Assembly: GCA_025617745.1 (NCBI GenBank)
Contig: CM046869.1
Span: 16,759,168-16,823,167, forward strand
Direction of reading: 5' to 3'
Length of the DNA: 64,000 nucleotides
Origin: Heliocidaris erythrogramma
Lineage: Eukaryota > Echinodermata > Echinoidea > Camarodonta > Echinometridae
Position 1 is the stretch's first letter. Each line of letters starts with the position of its first letter. Positions 1 through 24,439 of this stretch are shown piece after piece. The notes beneath the pieces are model-generated. The model saw only the letters and a program-made list of their open reading frames with translations, was not told the origin of the DNA and did no database searches. The translations under genes and the position numbers were made by a program.

Positions 1-272
1 CAATTTAGAGTGTATACAACCCACACAACTAACTCACTGTGTGGGAGATTTCAAAACACTTTATTCATGAATTTTTAAAATCAGCTACTTCCCCTAATGC
101 CCAAGATGGCCTTATAATCCTCCACCAATAATTACCCTATCAAAAAAGTGTACTTGTGTTTGATAGCTTCGAATATATTGTGATATAAAATAATTCTCAC
201 ATCATAAGCTTAGCAATCTATATAATTCTATGCTGTTTCCTATTGGAAACCGCAAACCTAGGTCCAATTATT
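1..272. other. no supported feature
   Basis: AT-rich DNA at the window edge. I see no coding exon, repeat or RNA gene here. If the SRCR gene extends upstream, its 5' exons lie outside the window. Confidence 0.4.
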
Positions 273-557
273 CTAGTTGACAACACGCTCAGAAATATTT
301 CCACAATCAAAAGGAAAAATAAAACACAATCTGAGCAATATTCTAAAAGCCACAATCCTCACCATGAACACCACACCGGCTAACAAAACAGGTGTCACAT
401 AATAGCAGTGAAGGGACGTCCCCCTGCCCACCAGAGCCACCGCGGAGGGCACAGCGCGGAGCCGCACAAATCGTCCGCCCTCCTCGTCATCGCGTTCATA
501 GTGCTTGATGTTGTACTTCGAGAGAATTGCATGATGAATTAAATCAGTAACAGACAT
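273..557 (-). CDS. candidate 94-aa ORF with a hydrophobic segment, unrecognised
   Basis: An ATG-started minus-strand ORF of 94 codons. It has an acidic patch (ERDDEEGG) near residue 22, followed from about residue 50 by a hydrophobic stretch that could span a membrane. I do not recognise a family. It abuts the repeat that begins near 585, so it could be a chance ORF, a first exon reading into its intron, or a small single-exon gene. GC content rises in the middle of the ORF compared with its flanks, which is the only weak sign of coding. No orthologue or splice partner can be assigned by eye. Confidence 0.2.
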   Translation of the reverse strand: MSVTDLIHHAILSKYNIKHYERDDEEGGRFVRLRAVPSAVALVGRGTSLHCYYVTPVLLAGVVFMVRIVAFRILLRLCFIFPFDCGNISERVVN

Positions 558-584
558 TATATAATTAACAGATGCAAGTTAACA

Positions 585-1101
585 TCTACACACCTATAAT
601 TTATGGTGATGCTGCCCCCAGTGTTCCGTCTTTTATAGGGTAAAAGGCCATTATTTGGTGGATAGTTTGTGTGCGCTCTAGCGCTCATATTTCTCAACGG
701 ATTTTGTTCAAATTTTCATGCAGGTGTTTCTTGGTATAATCTAGAAGCCTATTTCCTTTCCGGCGTGACGTCACTTATCTTATCGACGACCCCAATAACG
801 CCTCAGTGGGTGAAAACACGGCTAGCTTGAGCGTCGCACTTAGTTGACTTCGGTCCAACACGTAAAATTTCAGGCCCGTAACTAGGTCCGCTAGAAAAAA
901 AAACACTTGATGATCGCTAGACGAAGACAAAGTCTATTTGGATAAGGGGTATACATGTGGTAAAATATTTACACGTACCTATCCGTAGAGCATTGCTTTA
1001 AAAAGGAATTCATCGTCTCGAAATAGAGCCGATCTAAATGCATCTCGTTATTTTTCTTTAAGAAGTTGCGAAAATATTGAGAGAAAAAGTATAACTGAAA
1101 G
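585..1101. repeat. dispersed core-repeat element, copy 1 (5' truncated)
   Basis: It begins at the shared text ctacacacctataattta and runs through a conserved block to the TTAA at 1102. The same block recurs at 3299-3816 and 7916-8425. Its first part (gatgctgcccccagtgttcc, then agggt and aaggcc/catac) also forms the tandem units at 50.7-51.3 kb and 61.7-63.1 kb. The junction at 585 coincides with the left end of the 2.6-kb tandem duplication. Confidence 0.75.
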
Positions 1102-1105
1102 TTAA

Positions 1106-1395
1106 CATCGAGGTGTCGTGGTCTAGTGGATACGTCACCGGACTGTGGCTCACATGGTTCGCGGTTCGAATCCCGACACGGCGCTAATGTCATTTGGCTA
1201 GACATTCATCTACATTGCCACTCTCCACCCAAGTGAAGTAAATGGGTACCCGGTAGGAAGAAATTCCTTGAATGCCTTAGCGCCTATCATGGCTGTTCGG
1301 CTAAAGCCGGGGTAATAATCTGATACTTTTTATTGCGCCTTGTATCCTTTGGAAAAGGCGCTATATAATTCCTAATATTATTATTATTATTATAA
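1106..1395 (+). mobile_element. tRNA-derived SINE, full length
   Basis: The tRNA-like head carries an A box (tggtctagtgga) and a B box (ggttcgaatcc), with complementary ends (gtgtcg and cgacac). An unrelated body follows (aatgtcatttggctagacat ... aaatgggtacccggtagg), then a (TTA)n tail. The element ends about 25 bp upstream of the splice acceptor of SRCR exon 1, so its tail sits where a branch point would lie. An identical copy at 4729-5018 was carried along by the tandem duplication. A body-only relative lies at 17290-17520. Confidence 0.88.
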
Positions 1396-1421
1396 GAATA
1401 TGTTTTTACCTCTAACACTAG

Positions 1422-14273
<12,852 letters not shown>

Positions 14274-14591
14274 TACAATGATGGCCCTTCGCTCTGAAAC
14301 CCTTATGTTACGACAACCCGATTCCAACAGTTCTAATACATTTTATTACTTTTTGTTGGTGGTTGGCCTAAATTCAAAAGACATAAATCAGTATAATCTA
14401 ACGTAACCAATCATCGGTACGTATAAGGACTTGAAGGATGGCTTCAAGATGGCTATAAAACTAGTATTTTGTCCTACTGTTCGTTTTTCCATACACATGC
14501 CCAGATTTACCTCCAACTCTACCTTTAAAGTCGCTACTAATTTTGATGTCAAAATATGTACTTTCTGTATTCTTTGTTATGCATTCAAGGC

Positions 14592-14723
14592 AATAAATCG
14601 TTCATTTCTAGATCGAACTCAAGGTTGCAATGATCGTCTCTCTTTTCCCTTTACGCTCTGAATACATTTATACATATGTAGAGCCTATCCTGTTTTCTTT
14701 GATTGGGCACCTTAATCAATAAA
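14592..14723 (+). promoter_or_regulatory. poly(A) signals of the SRCR gene
   Basis: AATAAA occurs at 14592-14597 and again at 14718-14723, about 320 and 445 bp after the stop. Either could end the transcript. Confidence 0.55.
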
Positions 14724-14950
14724 ATCCAACAATGGACAGCTGAGCAGTAACATTTTTTTCTGATTCATGTCAAATTTGACTCTGCTCAAGTTTTGAATGA
14801 AATGGATGGTCAACATAAGGTTGGTTGTATGCTCTCCATTCCAGATGAACGCACTCACAGATAATGAAAGTACCCTACCTCCTGAATATCATTTAGCCCA
14901 AACTTGGAAAAGACGAGTTTGGCCAGTGCTCTGCTGGGGGTGCTCGTGTT

Positions 14951-15425
14951 TTCCGCAGGTTCGTTTTTCCGAAGGTTCATAATTCGGAAGATTCGTAATT
15001 CCCAAACACAAATTCCCGTAGAAGGGGGTTCATAATACCGAAAAAGAGATAGGGTTCAGAATTCCGAACATTTGATTCATTTCTCCGAAGGATCGTAATT
15101 CCGAAAATGTAATAGGGTTCGTAATTCCGAAAATGAAAGAGGGTTCATAATTCCGAAAACGAAATAGGGTTCATAATTCAGAAAATGAAAAATGATTCAT
15201 AATTCTGAAGGTTCGTAATTCCGAAAAAGCAAGAATCCTACATGTACATAGCTTTTTCGGAATTACGAACCTTCGGAAATAAAAACCCTTTTTCATTTTT
15301 GGAATTATGAACCATATTTCATTTTCGGAATTATGAACCCTTTTTCATTTCCGAAATTACAAACCGTCGGAGTAACTAACCTTCAGAAATAAGAACCTTC
15401 GGAATTATAAACCTTCGGAAAAAAC
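14951..15425. repeat. fold-back structure of a 20-24-bp minisatellite
   Basis: The left arm (to about 15235) repeats gttcataattccgaaaatg and variants. The right arm repeats the complement (cattttcggaattatgaacc). The outer ends pair well (tcgtttttccgaaggttc against its complement near 15420). No clear target duplication is visible. It lies just 3' of the SRCR gene. Confidence 0.75.
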
Positions 15426-15640
15426 GACATGTAACCGTTTTGTTATTTTGATTAGCAACCCATTAAATTAAAGAAAACATTGTCAGCTATCATACCATTA
15501 TAATACTTTTTCAGCAATTTCACTTGGTTTCTAAGATATATTGGATTGAATATGGGTTTCCTTTTTATTGACTCACACTGTATATATAAACATGGGCGGG
15601 TCCAGGATTTAGTATAAGGGGGGGGGGGGCACACAAATGC

Positions 15641-16240
15641 AGGTTCAGTTTAGTTTATTTCCATTTCCAGCAAAAATACAAATCAATACAAATCAATATT
15701 CAGTAAATAATACAATTGTAATATCCATGTACAATTCAAAAGAATAAAATCTTGTGTGACTATTGAATAAGGCATTGAAGGTACATTTTCATTGAACAAA
15801 GTAAACAACATAGAACATTAAAGAGCAAGACACTGTACCAGACATTCACAAGAAGGGACAAGCTGCATGTTGAATGGAGTGAGAGACCAAGGAGATAGAA
15901 GATAGCGTACAAATTCCATGACCAAATAAATACTACGAGTTTAAGGCGAGGCAAATAAAAGATTAAATGGAGTGAGAACGGAATTAAATGGGATGGAAGA
16001 CATAAAGAGGATAATGCACTATAGTTAGGTGTTGTATGAAGCAAGCAAGAACTCTTTTAATCTTTTCTTGAAAACGTTAAGGGATAGGGCAGTCTTCAGT
16101 TCATTGGGTAGTGCATTCCAATATTGAGGGCCTTCAAAAATAAATGTATTTTGAGCAAAACATGATCTAAGTAGGGGTAGATGGAAGTCATGGAACTTAT
16201 CCGATTGCCTTGTTAGGATATTTGTGAATTAAATCATTTT
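15641..16240 (-). mobile_element. LINE 3' end (CR1/L2-like ORF2 C-terminus and 3' UTR)
   Basis: On the minus strand, 16240-16025 reads KFHDFHLPLLRSCFAQNTF, then FEGPQYWNALPNELKTALSL and FKKRLKEFLL, ending in a stop. This is the typical end of CR1/L2/Jockey-type ORF2 (xWNxLPxELKxAxSLxxFKxxLK). Sequence 15641-16024 is its 3' UTR. The rest of the element is absent. Confidence 0.75.
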
Positions 16241-17129
16241 AACGAACATATCAAGAAATGCATCTCGTAATATGTTGTTAATATATTTATACATAAATTG
16301 ACTTAATTGAAAATAATAAAAATCCCTTATTTTTAATATTTTGTTATCCAGAAATAAAGGATTAGTATGAGATCGTATTGACCAAGAAGGTCACCAAGAA
16401 GAAGCCGGCAACACACCCACCTGCTGCCGAAATGATAACTTTGTAATTTGGTCTTGCCAGCTTCTCGAAAAGTCGCTCAGTGGGAGGGGGGGGGGGGGCG
16501 ACAAAAATTTTTCGCCAAACCTCCAAAATGTGCTCAGTGGGGGAGGGGGGGGGTTATGGGGGTCCAGTTTTCCTCCATAATTCTCTGATAAGCAAAAAAG
16601 AAGGGGGCCACAATCGATAAAATGGCGGATCGTCTATGGTCAAAATGCATACTTTTCTTCCAAAAGGGGGCATGGGCATGGGCCGGAAGTGCTCCCCCCT
16701 CCCCCACCGGCAATGTATATCTACATGAATGTGATTAAGTGGATGTTTTCTGTCATAAATTTACTGTATCTCTTTTGGAAGCCCAAAATATAGCATTGTA
16801 GGAATAGAGTGACATATACATATAGCCAAATTATAAGAAATTATAATTAAAGAACTTCCCTCCGAATATATAAGCTAGGAACACGTCTTTTCAGGGAATA
16901 ATCGACGTCTGACTCATCGTGATATATTTCAAATTAAGTTTTAGACGTGTCTGAAAGTGTTATGTTGTACAGGGCGCCAATTTCAACACTTTGATCTGTA
17001 ACAAAGTTAATGATTCTTTAACGATATCAATCTTACCGACTGATTTTGTTCTCGAAATCTGTCTTGGGACTGACTTTGTCCGTGAAAGCGATATTGTCAG
17101 ATTGACTGATTTTGAAAAAAAATTTAAAA
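16241..17129. other. low-information region with poly-G tracts
   Basis: Contains G-runs near 16485 and 16540 and repeated gactttgtccgtgaaa text (17063, and again at 17604). I see no gene. Confidence 0.4.
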
Positions 17130-17240
17130 ACTGACTTGAACTTTGAACTTTGAACTTTATTTCTTTCGACCCCTTCCGGAGTATGAGAAATATAACATAT
17201 TTACAATATTGTACAACATAGAATGATTACAAAATGGCAG
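17130..17240 (-). mobile_element. LINE 3' tail fragment
   Basis: Matches the 3' end of the minus-strand LINE at 20341 (tcgaccccttccggagtatgag against tcgacccctctcggggtatgag), each beginning with a simple-repeat tail (ttgaacttt here). Confidence 0.6.
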
Positions 17241-17289
17241 TTTTCATACACATGAGATGTGATAGCATTACTACGTATACTTAAGAACA

Positions 17290-17520
17290 GTAAGTCCCGC
17301 CGCGGCACTAATGTCCTTTGGCAAGACATTAATCTACATTTGCCACTCCCTACCCAGGTGTAGTAAATGGGTACCCGATAGGAATTTATTCCTTGAAATG
17401 CTGTGAGCACCGAATTCGGTAGCCTAGCTACAGCCGGGTAATAATAGTTCGGCGCTTAGAAACATTTGTATTAAGCGCATTATAAATGCAATGTATTATT
17501 ATTATTATTAATATAAGAAC
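17290..17520 (+). mobile_element. SINE body fragment
   Basis: Body of the SINE seen at 1106-1395 (ggcactaatgtcctttgg ... aaatgggtacccgatagg) with a (TTA)n tail. The tRNA-like head is missing. Confidence 0.72.
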
Positions 17521-18087
17521 AAGAAACAAAACAAGACAAAACAAAAGTATTTAAAGAGGTAAGAGCATATCTTAGAAGATAAATTATCTATTATCTATTA
17601 TCTGACTTTGTCCGTGAAATTCTGTATAATTGGGCATCCCGTTATCAACATCATCGGTTTTCAATTTTCAATTTTTTTTTTTACTAAGGAACCTATTACT
17701 GCATGGTTTGTATTCGTTATTGCGATGGTATAATGCTGATTTATGGAAATTTCTTGATGGCTATAAGGGATACCCTATACCTAAATCGAAGCTTCATTCA
17801 CACAATGGTTCGAATAGGCGCCTCCCCTGGCTCTTTCGGTCCCTACCTTTTGGTACCCAGGGTTGGGAGGCACTTTTTAAGGGCTATCGTGCCGTTCATA
17901 TTTCATAAATTAATTTCTAAACACTGAATTTCCGGAGGGAGTAATAATTCTGTCGATGGGGCAGCGCACTGTCGTACGCACGAAAAAGTACCTTCTGTGA
18001 TGCCCCAACCTATACCCTGTACCTGTGAAGGGGAGAAACTCAAATGGTGTATTGCCAAAGAACAACGTGACGTGTATTACTCCCAAT
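17521..18087. other. no gene recognised
   Basis: AT-rich DNA with short open frames and no motif I can support. Confidence 0.4.
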
Positions 18088-19510
18088 ATGCTCGATCTGT
18101 AATGAAAATCACATCACAAATCAGAAAAAAATGGAATCAGCGGGATTCGAACCTGTCATCTACAGGCCTGTAACTAGGGGGGGGGGGGGGGTTCAGGGGG
18201 TTCGAACGAACAGCGGATTGCCAGGTCGGACGAATTCGAATAAAATCTGACGAAAATGAATGAGATATGGAAAAGAGAGAGGGGTATTTAATGTCTCTGT
18301 TCACTTTAAAATGAAACATTTTCCCGCTCTCAAATTGCATGGAGTACTCCTGGCGGACCCGGTCTAGTCATTCAGGCCCTTAAATTATGGCCCTCTAATA
18401 CAGCCTGTTCAACCAGAGTGCCATGAGAGTATTTTATAAACATTGACTTCTTGGAAACTATAATCAGAAATAACAAGATGCCCCAATATAACACTTGGGG
18501 TGTTTTGGAAACATTTGGGAGATAGTAAAGCGCGTTTTCGTCGCTCGCTTCGCTCATTCACCAAACTCTGAAACGAGATGCGAGAATATTTCCATAGTAT
18601 ATGTTATATGTCCATGAATATTCAATGTTATGACAATTTTCGGGCACGTCAATGCCTTATCGCCACCGCGCCCAGAAATTAGGGTTACCTTACTTTCTAA
18701 ATTACCTTACTTTCTTCGCTCGCTCGCAAATCTTACAAATGAGATGTTTCAGGCAGCGAGGTCCATGAATATTTCCGTAGGATGTTATTGCAATATTCAG
18801 GCACGTCGTTGCCCTATCGCCATGACACCCAAATACTTGTTAGGTCCACTTTCTTTATTGAAATGCGCAACAGCAAAGTAAAGTGCATTTTCCCTCGCTC
18901 GCTTCGCTCGCTCGCAAACCTTATAAACGAGATGTTTCACGCAGCGAGGTCCATAAATATTCAATGTTATGGCAATTTTCGGCACGTCACTGCCCTATCA
19001 CCATGGCGCCCAGATATTCAGGTTGATTTTCTATAAAAGAACAGCAAAGTGCCCCCCCCCCCCGATCGCTGTACTTCCTAAAACTTTATTAATATGAATG
19101 ATTCCTACATGTGGCAGCTAGATGACCGGAGATAGCTTTACATTTCACCTATTGGTGACTAATGAAATAAAATTTTGCCATTTAAAAGTACATTTTATTT
19201 TTCTCTTGCTCGCTTTGCTCGCTCGCAGTATTTGGAATCTAACACAGTGGTAGTATACGTTTGGGCTTTACATTTGACCCACCCCCTGTCAAATTTTGAC
19301 TACGCTCATGCCCATATCCTTGAAGGGGCACACCCCCTGACCCGACACCCCTACTCGGTCGCTTCGCTCCCTCAGAAAGGTCCACTTTTTCCAATGTTGA
19401 ACCCCCCCCCCCCCCCGCAAAAATCCTAGTTACGGGCCTGATCTACTGCTTGCCGAGCAGCGACTTAACCACCAGGCTATTCTGGTTCACGGTGAACTGG
19501 AATCAAATAC
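18088..19510 (-). mobile_element. tRNA-derived SINE interrupted by a DNA transposon
   Basis: The SINE runs over 18088-18162 and 19441-19510. On the minus strand the A-box region is agcctggtggttaagtcgct and the B box is aggttcgaatcc. The intact relative at 13139-13300 shows that the middle part is foreign. Confidence 0.75.
18163..19440. mobile_element. 1,278-bp non-autonomous DNA transposon, hAT5-like by its ends
   Basis: Ends caggcctgtaactagg / cctagttacgggcctg, with a 5-bp duplication ATCTA at 18158-18162 and 19441-19445. Poly-G follows the left end and poly-C precedes the right. Inside are about three units of 130-190 bp (gcttcgctcgctcgcaaac, then gagatgtttcacgcagcgag, then a caattttcgggcacgtc core). 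No transposase ORF. CAG ends with a 5-bp duplication fit hAT5-type elements; this is inference. Confidence 0.75.
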
Positions 19511-19799
19511 CCATGTTTGAATTGTTTAAGAAGGAGATCAATGTCTCACAAAGTTGCAGTTGTAATAAAATACATAAGGAAAAGTGAGTGTGTGACATTA
19601 TCGGTTCACTCATTTGCATACCGCCCATGCTATGCATATCACTTTTTCATGAAATAATGCAAAACTTCAAAATGCCGTAACTTTCTTATTTTACATCCGA
19701 TTTCAGTGAACTTTTTACTGTTATGCTTGTATAATTTTACTCTGTTTATTCAAATCAACTTGATATTGAGGTGGACTTGGCCTTTAAGTATAGTTTCTA

Positions 19800-20335
19800 A
19801 AATTCTAAAAAGTCGGTATGTGTTCAGATTGAAAAATATTTTAAAGAAAATGATATAATTGATGAATTTCAATCTGGTTTTCGACATGACTATTCAACCG
19901 AGACATGTCTTATTCACTTGACTGATTATCTGAGAACACAAATTTCCCAGGGACAATTGGTATGGTACTCCTGGATCTTCAGAAAGCTTTTGATACAGTT
20001 AATCATGACATCTTATTAAAAAGTTACAAAGAATGGGTTTTAACGAAGCTACTTTAGAATGGTTCAAATACTACTTGTCTAATCGACATCAGGTAGTGGC
20101 TATTAATGATATCCGTTCCAATGTTATGCCTATAACATGTGGTGTTCCTCAGGGAAGCATCCTTAGACCAATCCTTTTTTTCAGCTTATATCAATGACAT
20201 GTGTGCTTGTATAAAAGCTGACTGCAAGCTGCTATTGTACGATGATGACAGCGTACTACTTTGCTCAAATCCAAATCCAAAATTTGTCGAAGAAAAACTA
20301 AGCGACCAGCTGTCTACATGACTTGTGTCGATTGG
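19800..20335 (+). mobile_element. LINE reverse-transcriptase fragment
   Basis: Broken frames read EFQSGFRHDYSTETCLIHLT, then LLDLQKAFDTVNHDILL, CGVPQGSILRP and LLLYDDDSVLL. These are RT blocks of a CR1/L2-type LINE, with the usual YADD changed to YDDD. At least two frame changes are seen. It is cut off at 20340 by the next LINE. Confidence 0.8.
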
Positions 20336-20511
20336 ATGACTGATAAGATAAGATAAGATTTTATTCACTCTATCGACCCCTCTCGGGGTATGAGAGCACA
20401 ACATATTTACAATAATATAAATGGTATATTGAATACTTATACATGGGTATATAGTTTACATATTAAACAACATTTCTCAACGAAACATTAAAAAACAAAA
20501 ACAACAATAAA

Positions 20512-20536
20512 TATATATATATATATATATATATAC
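20512..20536. repeat. (TA)n microsatellite
   Basis: About 12 TA units within the 3' region of the minus-strand LINE. Confidence 0.85.
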
Positions 20537-21294
20537 AGTGTAAATACAACTGAAGTACCAGACGTATAGGGTGTTTAACTATTCTACCACTACGTGTAAC
20601 TACCTGACTTTGATTGTCACCTACAACATCAACAACTCCATCCTCTTTGGATTTATATCTAAATTGCTCCATAATAATTTTATCAAATTTCAAAAGAATT
20701 TCAGCCATTACTGTTGTATTTGGTCTCTGTATATTAAAATCAAACAAGAACAGTTTTCTCTCATTAATAAAAAATGGGCAAACAAGCAAATAGTGATATT
20801 CATCACCAATGTCTAATGATGTACAGAGTGTGCATAGACTTTAATTTAACAAATCAGAGTTGAAACGACTGTTATTAACTGGTAATCTATGTGTTCGGCA
20901 TCTAAACTTACATAATAGTGTTGCATCTGCACTATTCAAGAGACACAAATATTTTTCAAAATCTATCTCAAGTTTAAAAATCCTATAATTAAGGCACACC
21001 CGATTGGACAAGCTTAGGTTGCTGCTCGCCATTCCTGTTTAAACATATCAGCTAGTCTCAAACGTAATGCACCTAAAATCCAATCGGTATTAAATCCATT
21101 GCCCTGAGAAAACCACACATGCACATTAGTGAATCCTGCATTATTCAATTATGTTTTCAATACATGTAAGCCAAGATGATACAAAATCTCCTCATTTTCA
21201 TGTAATCTTCTTATTAGTCTGTATAATAAAAAAATATATTTTGACTGTTCTCCCTTGACTATTCTTAACCAAAAACCAATCATTCTACATTTAA

Positions 21295-21621
21295 AGGGAG
21301 CGGCAAGTCGCAATCTATGGGCGGTTTTAGAGTTGGCTGCTCCTTTTTCTGGATCAAAGTTCAAAGCGACTTCAATTTATCGCGCGCAGCTAATAAAAGT
21401 TCGCACATTGACCCAAATTTGAGTAAACAAGATCGCGCGTTCTTTATTCCAGTATTTGAATCTCATTGGTCGGTTACGTATGTAGGGATTCGAGTTAACG
21501 ATCACTCGAGGAATTCGGCAATAACATTCCTTCGGTAGCGCACGATTGGACCTGATTGTATCCGAATTTCCCCGAGTCAGGCCAACTGGTCAGGCCCATG
21601 GATTACGACTTGCCACTCCCT
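21295..21621. mobile_element. 327-bp MITE with TTAA target duplication
   Basis: Ends agggagcggcaagtcg / cgacttgccactccct, flanked by TTAA at 21291-21294 and 21622-21625, inside the minus-strand LINE. The ends differ from the 3821 and 10784 family, so this is a second TTAA-targeting family. Confidence 0.85.
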
Positions 21622-23832
21622 TTAACATCCCTTTAACATAATTAATTATTACACAACGACCAGTTTCACCATATACCATAATATCGGGTGTACACCTATT
21701 TACTTGTAAGATCGTTCTTAAAAATTTCCTATGAAAAACTTCTATTTGATTTAAATTCTCAAAGCCCCAGACTTCACTACCATATAACAAAATAGGTAGC
21801 ACCATACGATCAAACAATTCACATTGAGTATCAAGAGTAACTGCAATCGTTTAGCTTTTACCAACATACTGAACAAAGCTTTCCTAGCTTGGGTCACCTA
21901 TTTGGCTATTACCTTCTTAAAACTGCCATTATAATTAAATTTAACTCCCAAATAATTAAAGTCATCTACTACTTCAAGATCATCACCATTAAACATAAGT
22001 CTAGGTACTTTCCTCACCTTTCCTCTTGAAATTTTTTTTTTGTCTTACTCGTATTTACTTGAAGATACCATTTCTTGCAGTACTCCTCCACAGCGATTAA
22101 TGCTTTCTGAAGCTCATTTGGATTTTCAGCAAATATAAGAGTATCATCAGCATATAACAAACAATAGAGCCTGAAAAAAGTTGAATATCTTCATCTGACA
22201 AACTATCACTATAAACATCATCCATCAAAGAAAGGCCCCGATAAAACTGATATGACTTTCAAAATCATTCAGAAACATAGCAAACAACAACGGTGACAGG
22301 TTTTCACCTTGTCTAACACCTACATTACACATAAAATATTCTGATAACTGACCATTTAAGTTAACACATGATTTGGCATGTTTATAGATATTATTTATAA
22401 CTACAAAAACTTTGCCCTTAACTCCGGAAGCCAAAATTTTCAACCATAAAGATGATCTGTCAATCAAATCAAAGGCCTTTTTATAATCAATAAATGCACA
22501 ATACATCCTTTTTTATCCTTTGCAAAAAGATATCAATAATACATTTCAGTAAAAAAACTATGATCAGTGGTTGAATAGCCTGACCTGAATCCAGCTTGTT
22601 CTTCTCCTAAAATCTTATTACAATCCAAAAAAATTGATATTCTATGGTTTAAAATTGAAGTAAACAGCTTCCCTAAACAGCTAAGAAGTGTAATACCCCT
22701 ATAATTATCTGTTTTTGTGTCCTCGCCTTTATTTTTAAAAATTGGGACGATAATCCCTACACACCAGTCAGTTGGAATAATACCATTATCTAGCACAACA
22801 TTCAAAAAGGTAACTATTAAATGTAAAATACTAATTGGGCAATTTTTCAAAAATTCATTTCTCATCAAGTCTATACTAGAAGCCTTGCCATTTTTTAAAC
22901 GTTTGATAACCAGCAATGTCTCATCAATTTTTATTGCAGCATTTAAAATATCAGACTCGTCAAAACTTTCCAACGACGAATGTATTTCAGAATTTTCAAC
23001 TTCTGGTATACATTCTCCTAAGGTCTGTGACATTGTCTACGTTACCAAGATTTCTAAAATGTTCAACAAAGACACTTAATGGGACTTTATAGTAAAAGAA
23101 GCTTTTTTCTCACCCCTTTTCAGAAGAGTCCAATATTCAGAGGCGTTATTTTTCCTTAAAAACCTCAAAGAATCATTTAACTGTTTAATGTACCGTCTCT
23201 TCTTAAATCTCAACAATCTTTAATAACTTTTAAAAGCATTATTTAACTCACTTTCAACAAAGGTGGACATATTTACATGATTCGTTGACCTATTCTTTAA
23301 TCTATTTTTATTACTAAAATACTCTCTTCGAGCTTTTCGGCAATCACCATCAAACCATGGTCTAACCATTTCATATTCAGTTTTTTTACTAACTTGAGGA
23401 TTTTTCCATTTACAAACACCAATATTCTGTGCTGCCTTTAGTTAACAAAAACATCACTTAATTTAGAGCAGAATGAATGAACACCATTAGTACAAACATC
23501 AGACTGAAGGCTTTCAAGCTTTCGAGATAGATCGAATAATGATCGACCAACAATTTGCATATATTCTGTCCAGCTTTATCATGAGACCACCGAAAAGACA
23601 AATAACATGGTTTATTCTTAAAGATCACATTGCAAGAAAATTCCATCAAAATAAATATTGGCTTAATACTTATTATTGCATAGATGGCATAAATTATACA
23701 AGGTTATCAAAATTCAACGCTTGGAAACATTTGAATTAATGATTATTATCAATTATAAAACGGTAAAATACAGCCCCCGATATAGCAGCTGAATTAAGAG
23801 CTCCTTGAACGCTGCTGAGATGTGTGACGACA

Positions 23833-24369
23833 CACGAAGGACCAGTCTTGTCTAAGCAGACGATGTCCCATAACATCTTACACATTTTTCAGTGCCTGTT
23901 TTGTCATCTCCTCTTCACTTATTTCTCTTACTTGACTAGCGTCAGTCTTCATGTTAGTCTGTTGCCTCACTCTTAACTTCGTGTATGGTATTATTTTGAG
24001 GAAAAATGCAGCATTAAAACAATAAAGGAATCAGTCACTTGTAAACAAAATAAGACTCCATTGTATTTTCAGCTGCTTGCACCGAGGCATGTTCGGTGTT
24101 TCAAGAGGGAACGAATACAATCTGTGATATTATTCGGAGGGCTTTTCAATTTGAAAATGGGGTTTATTTCATTGATCATTGACCCTTCTCCTGTGTATTT
24201 ACAATCAAACGGTTTTAGTTATCAGAATCAGTTTCACTTTCCCTTTTAGAATGGTGTGAAATAAGGTCATGCTAAATATACCAAACTCTTTATAATTTGA
24301 TAAATAATTGCATTGCAATTACGCTCATTCATTATAGGACGTCGTCTGCTTAAGCAGAATCGATCCCTA
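23833..24369. mobile_element. 537-bp MITE, possibly Mutator-like
   Basis: An 11-bp direct repeat, gtgtgacgaca (23822-23832 and 24370-24380), flanks imperfect inverted ends of about 40 bp (shared core aagcagacgaygtccyataa). A long target duplication with long ends suggests a Mutator-like origin. Confidence 0.6.
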
Positions 24370-24439
24370 GTGTGACGACATCAAAACATCGCTATATTTC
24401 TGGCGAATCCTCGGATATTCCAGATGCTTAGAAGAGCTT

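Larger units (their letters stand above)
20341..23760 (-). mobile_element. LINE, second clade, 5' truncated
   Basis: The 3' end lies at 20341 with a (ttatc)n tail. On the minus strand 22533-23033 carries the RT fingers (NGKASSIDLMRNEFLK, GIIVPIFKNKGE, YRGITLLSCLGKLF). Next, 22225-22506 has FIDYKKAFDLIDRSSLW and GVRQGENLSPLLF. LYADDTLIF follows near 22143-22154, and 21590-21817 has the LLYGSEVWG block. Frames are broken in several places. The endonuclease is missing or decayed. It inserted into or beside the LINE fragment at 19800-20335 and was itself hit by a MITE (21295-21621). Confidence 0.85.

Noticed and set aside
1106-1180. Possible tRNA gene
   Set aside because: A and B boxes and acceptor-like pairing are present, but the unit continues into a SINE body and TTA tail and is repeated elsewhere.
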